Both the position numbers and the translations under genes were made by a program. A stretch of DNA of 7,392 nucleotides from Methylovirgula sp. Lineage in GTDB: Bacteria > Pseudomonadota > Alphaproteobacteria > Rhizobiales > Beijerinckiaceae. How positions within the stretch are numbered: the stretch's first letter is position 1; each line of letters starts with the position of its first letter. The notes below the pieces were generated by a model. It worked only from the letters and a program-made list of their open reading frames with translations, had not been told where the DNA came from and made no database searches. The DNA lies in contig JASHSW010000223.1 in NCBI GenBank assembly GCA_030038595.1, positions 1 through 7,392 of the forward strand, in the 5' to 3' direction. Shown piece after piece: positions 5,784 through 7,392 of the stretch.

Positions 5784-7031
5784 ATGCCTCAAGTAATCGT
5801 TGCCGGAGAACCGTTCAACGTCGTCGTCGAAGGCGACGCGAGTGCTCCGGTGGTGATGTTGTCGCACGCGCTCGGCGCGGACATGCATCTATTCGACCGC
5901 GCGATACCGGCCCTGAAGCGACATTTCCGCGTGGTGCGCTACGATACGCGCGGTCTCGGCGGCAGTGTCGTGAGCCGCGGCCCTTATACGATCAGCCAGC
6001 TCGGCTACGACGCGCTCGCACTTCTCGACGCCTTGAAGCTCGAAAAGGTGGACTGGATCGGCCATTCCGAGGGCGGCATGGTGGGGTTATGGCTGCTGAC
6101 GAATGCGCCGGAGCGGATCGGACGCGCCGTTCTCGCCAACACGGCGGCGCAGATCGGCGGCGCCGAGATCTGGAACGAGCGCATCAGGACGATAAACGAA
6201 AAGGGCCTCGGCGGTCTGGCATCTTCGGTGCTTGCGAATTGGTTCACGCGGCGGTTTCGCGAACGGCATCCGGAAGAAGTCCGCCGCTTCGAAGAGATCC
6301 TGCTGGCGACCGATCCGCAAGGATACGCGCGCCATTGCGCAGCGATCCGCGACGCGGATTTGCGCGCCGGCCTGCACGCTATTAAGCATCCTGTCTTGGT
6401 GGTCGTTGGCCGCCACGATCCGGTGACACCGCCCGGCGTCGGTGCGCTGATCGCAAGCTCAATTCCGAGCGGCAGGCTGGTAACGCTCGAAGCCGCGCAT
6501 CTTTCGCCCGTCGAGGCGGCCGATGCGTTCGTTGAAGCAGCAGTCGCATTTCTGACTGGGGAAGCGGAGAGGACCATGCAAACGCAACAGACGATCATCG
6601 GAGACGACGAGAACAAGTGGACGATGCCCGAGCCGATGCACGAAGAGCCGAAGCCGAGACCGCCGCGCCCGCCGCGGCCAATCGCTCCGAAGCCGGAAGC
6701 CTCGCATGAGGCCGGTGCCCCTGCGGCGATGCCCGCCGCGCCGATGGCCCCGATGCCGGCTGCGGCGCCGCCCCACGCCGCGCCGCACAAACGCCCGGCG
6801 AAAAAGGCCGCCGCCAAGAAGACCGCCGCCAAAAAACCGGCCCGCAAGGTCGCCGCCAAGAAGGCAGCGGCAAAAAAGACCGCGCGGAAGAGCGCCGCCA
6901 AAAAGACGGCGCGCAAGCCGGCGCGCAAGGCGATGAAGAAACGCACGGCGCGCAAGACAGCGGCAAAAAGACCGGCGAAGAAGGCGGCGCGGAAATCGCG
7001 GCGTTCCAGCCGGCGGGGACGCAGACGCTGA
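5784..7031 (+). CDS. Alpha/beta hydrolase (3-oxoadipate enol-lactonase-like) fused to histone H1-like tail
   Basis: The 415-residue protein has three parts. Residues 1-263 form a full-length alpha/beta hydrolase resembling PcaD-type enol-lactonases: it starts MPQVIVAGEPFNVVVEG, has an oxyanion-loop SHALG (27-31), nucleophile S95 in GHSEGG, acid D212 in GRHDPVTP and H239 in EAAHLSP, a complete Ser-Asp-His triad. Residues 264-335 are a Pro/Ala-rich linker. Residues 336-415 are 24 Lys and 16 Arg in 80, mostly Ala otherwise, with no Asp or Glu, ending RRSSRRGRRR; this resembles bacterial H1-like and AlgP-type tails that bind DNA. The frame is open from 5664, but family likeness begins at 5784, so that ATG is chosen despite a weak Shine-Dalgarno. 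No other pca gene is nearby, so the substrate is unknown; GHSEGG differs from the usual GLSMGG. An internal start at 6576 may release the tail separately. Confidence 0.85.
   Translation: MPQVIVAGEPFNVVVEGDASAPVVMLSHALGADMHLFDRAIPALKRHFRVVRYDTRGLGGSVVSRGPYTISQLGYDALALLDALKLEKVDWIGHSEGGMVGLWLLTNAPERIGRAVLANTAAQIGGAEIWNERIRTINEKGLGGLASSVLANWFTRRFRERHPEEVRRFEEILLATDPQGYARHCAAIRDADLRAGLHAIKHPVLVVVGRHDPVTPPGVGALIASSIPSGRLVTLEAAHLSPVEAADAFVEAAVAFLTGEAERTMQTQQTIIGDDENKWTMPEPMHEEPKPRPPRPPRPIAPKPEASHEAGAPAAMPAAPMAPMPAAAPPHAAPHKRPAKKAAAKKTAAKKPARKVAAKKAAAKKTARKSAAKKTARKPARKAMKKRTARKTAAKRPAKKAARKSRRSSRRGRRR
6566..6578 (+). promoter_or_regulatory. Internal Shine-Dalgarno and in-frame ATG at the hydrolase/tail junction
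   Basis: GGAG (6566-6569) lies six nt before an in-frame ATG at 6576, a far better ribosome-binding site than that of the full-length start. Starting here gives a 151-residue protein, MQTQQTIIGDDENKW and onward, comprising only the Pro-rich linker and the Lys/Arg tail. The ATG falls right after the last secondary-structure element expected of the hydrolase fold. Confidence 0.45.
6789..7028 (+). repeat. Low-complexity Lys/Ala/Arg repeats coding the H1-like tail
   Basis: Imperfect tandem repeats of codons for KKAAAKK, AAKKT and ARK units. Both Lys codons and several Ala codons are mixed, so the array is not a recent perfect duplication. It is selected or maintained at the protein level. Antisense reading creates a spurious hydrophobic Ala/Phe frame. 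Confidence 0.7.
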
Positions 7032-7070
7032 AAGACGCTTGCGTCGCGGCGAGGTAAAAGGCCGACCGGG

Positions 7071-7097
7071 GAGCGATCTCACCTAAGGCGATCGCTC
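7071..7097. terminator. Hairpin between convergent genes
   Basis: A perfect 8-bp stem GAGCGATC / GATCGCTC (7071-7078, 7090-7097) encloses an 11-nt loop that can itself pair CCT with AGG. It sits 40 nt after the hydrolase stop and about 110 nt beyond the minus-strand gene's stop. On the minus strand a CTTTTA run follows after about 16 nt. No T-tract follows on the plus strand. The rest of 7032-7206 shows no gene. Confidence 0.45.
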
Positions 7098-7206
7098 GTT
7101 CGGCTCCTGCCCTCGAAGGAAGCGGCAGATGGCGAAGCCAACGGCGCGCCGGCGATCCGTTCGCTGGCGCCGCCGATGGAGCGGGCGCTGGCCGGCCTGC
7201 GCCCGC

Positions 7207-7392
7207 TTACTGCGCGGCGAACCGCGCCACAATCGGCCGCAGCCTGGCAACCAGGATCGACCGGATGTTGGCCACGTCACAGCAGACGACAAACAATCCA
7301 TAGACCGCCATACCGCCCAAGACCTGTTCGGCCAACGTGAGCATGCCCGGATCGCGGTCGCGCAACGGCAGAAGGACGGCTGCCATCGCCGC
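7207..7392 (-). CDS. C-terminal end of a membrane protein, possibly a polysaccharide flippase (5' end outside window)
   Basis: On the minus strand a frame is open from the right window edge to a TAA at 7209-7207, giving 61 residues. It reads as the end of a membrane protein: a hydrophobic stretch AAMAAVLLPL, a short loop RDRDPGM, a second membrane-like segment around LGGMAVYGLFVVCCDVAN, then IRSIVLVARLRP and a short basic tail ending RFAAQ. This arrangement is like the C-terminus of oligosaccharide/polysaccharide flippases (Wzx/MOP type) of Hyphomicrobiales, which move lipid-linked sugars across the inner membrane. I am fairly confident that this is coding, but much less sure of the family, because no diagnostic motif is visible in so short a piece. 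It converges on the hydrolase gene. Confidence 0.55.
   Translation of the reverse strand, partial: AAMAAVLLPLRDRDPGMLTLAEQVLGGMAVYGLFVVCCDVANIRSILVARLRPIVARFAAQ

Noticed and set aside
5520..5888. Minus-strand 122-residue frame in the nadE-hydrolase gap
   Set aside because: It overlaps the hydrolase N-terminus, is composition-driven and has no recognisable motif.
6005..6955. Minus-strand frame that looks like a hydrophobic Ala/Phe membrane protein
   Set aside because: The hydrophobic runs are the reverse reading of Lys/Ala codon repeats (AAG/AAA to CTT/TTT). The plus strand has a clear hydrolase.

Overview
The window is GC-rich, compactly coded DNA that fits an alphaproteobacterium, most likely of the order Hyphomicrobiales (Rhizobiales). 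Evidence for this is an Usg-family small protein, a long-form glutamine-dependent NAD synthetase, a small secreted Gly/Trp/His protein of a type I associate with that group, and strong third-position GC. Placement below order level would be a guess. No tRNA, rRNA, CRISPR array, insertion sequence or phage gene was seen.

Layout, left to right: (1) the C-terminal part of a RadC-type JAMM protein (+), cut by the window edge; (2) a membrane-anchored GGDEF-EAL cyclic-di-GMP enzyme (+) in which both catalytic domains look intact; (3) a small usg gene (-), converging on it, with a hairpin between the two; (4) a strong hairpin terminator, then a small exported protein (-) ending in GGMH repeats and four histidines; (5) a divergent intergenic stretch of about 300 bp; (6) full-length nadE (+); (7) about 275 bp of non-coding DNA with several inverted repeats; (8) an alpha/beta hydrolase of the 3-oxoadipate enol-lactonase type (+), continuous in frame with a proline-rich linker and an 80-residue histone H1-like tail that is half Lys/Arg; (9) a hairpin between convergent genes; (10) the last 61 residues of a membrane protein (-), cut by the right edge, possibly a polysaccharide flippase.

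The genes do not form one pathway. They look like separate transcription units: DNA processing (RadC-like), second-messenger turnover, the final step of NAD synthesis, and several poorly known proteins. There is no clear defence system or mobile island. The most unusual item is the hydrolase with the H1-like tail. A well-spaced Shine-Dalgarno sequence sits before an in-frame ATG exactly at the domain junction, so the gene may also yield a free basic, possibly DNA-binding, 151-residue protein. The second most interesting item is the exported GGMH-repeat protein, a candidate metal binder.
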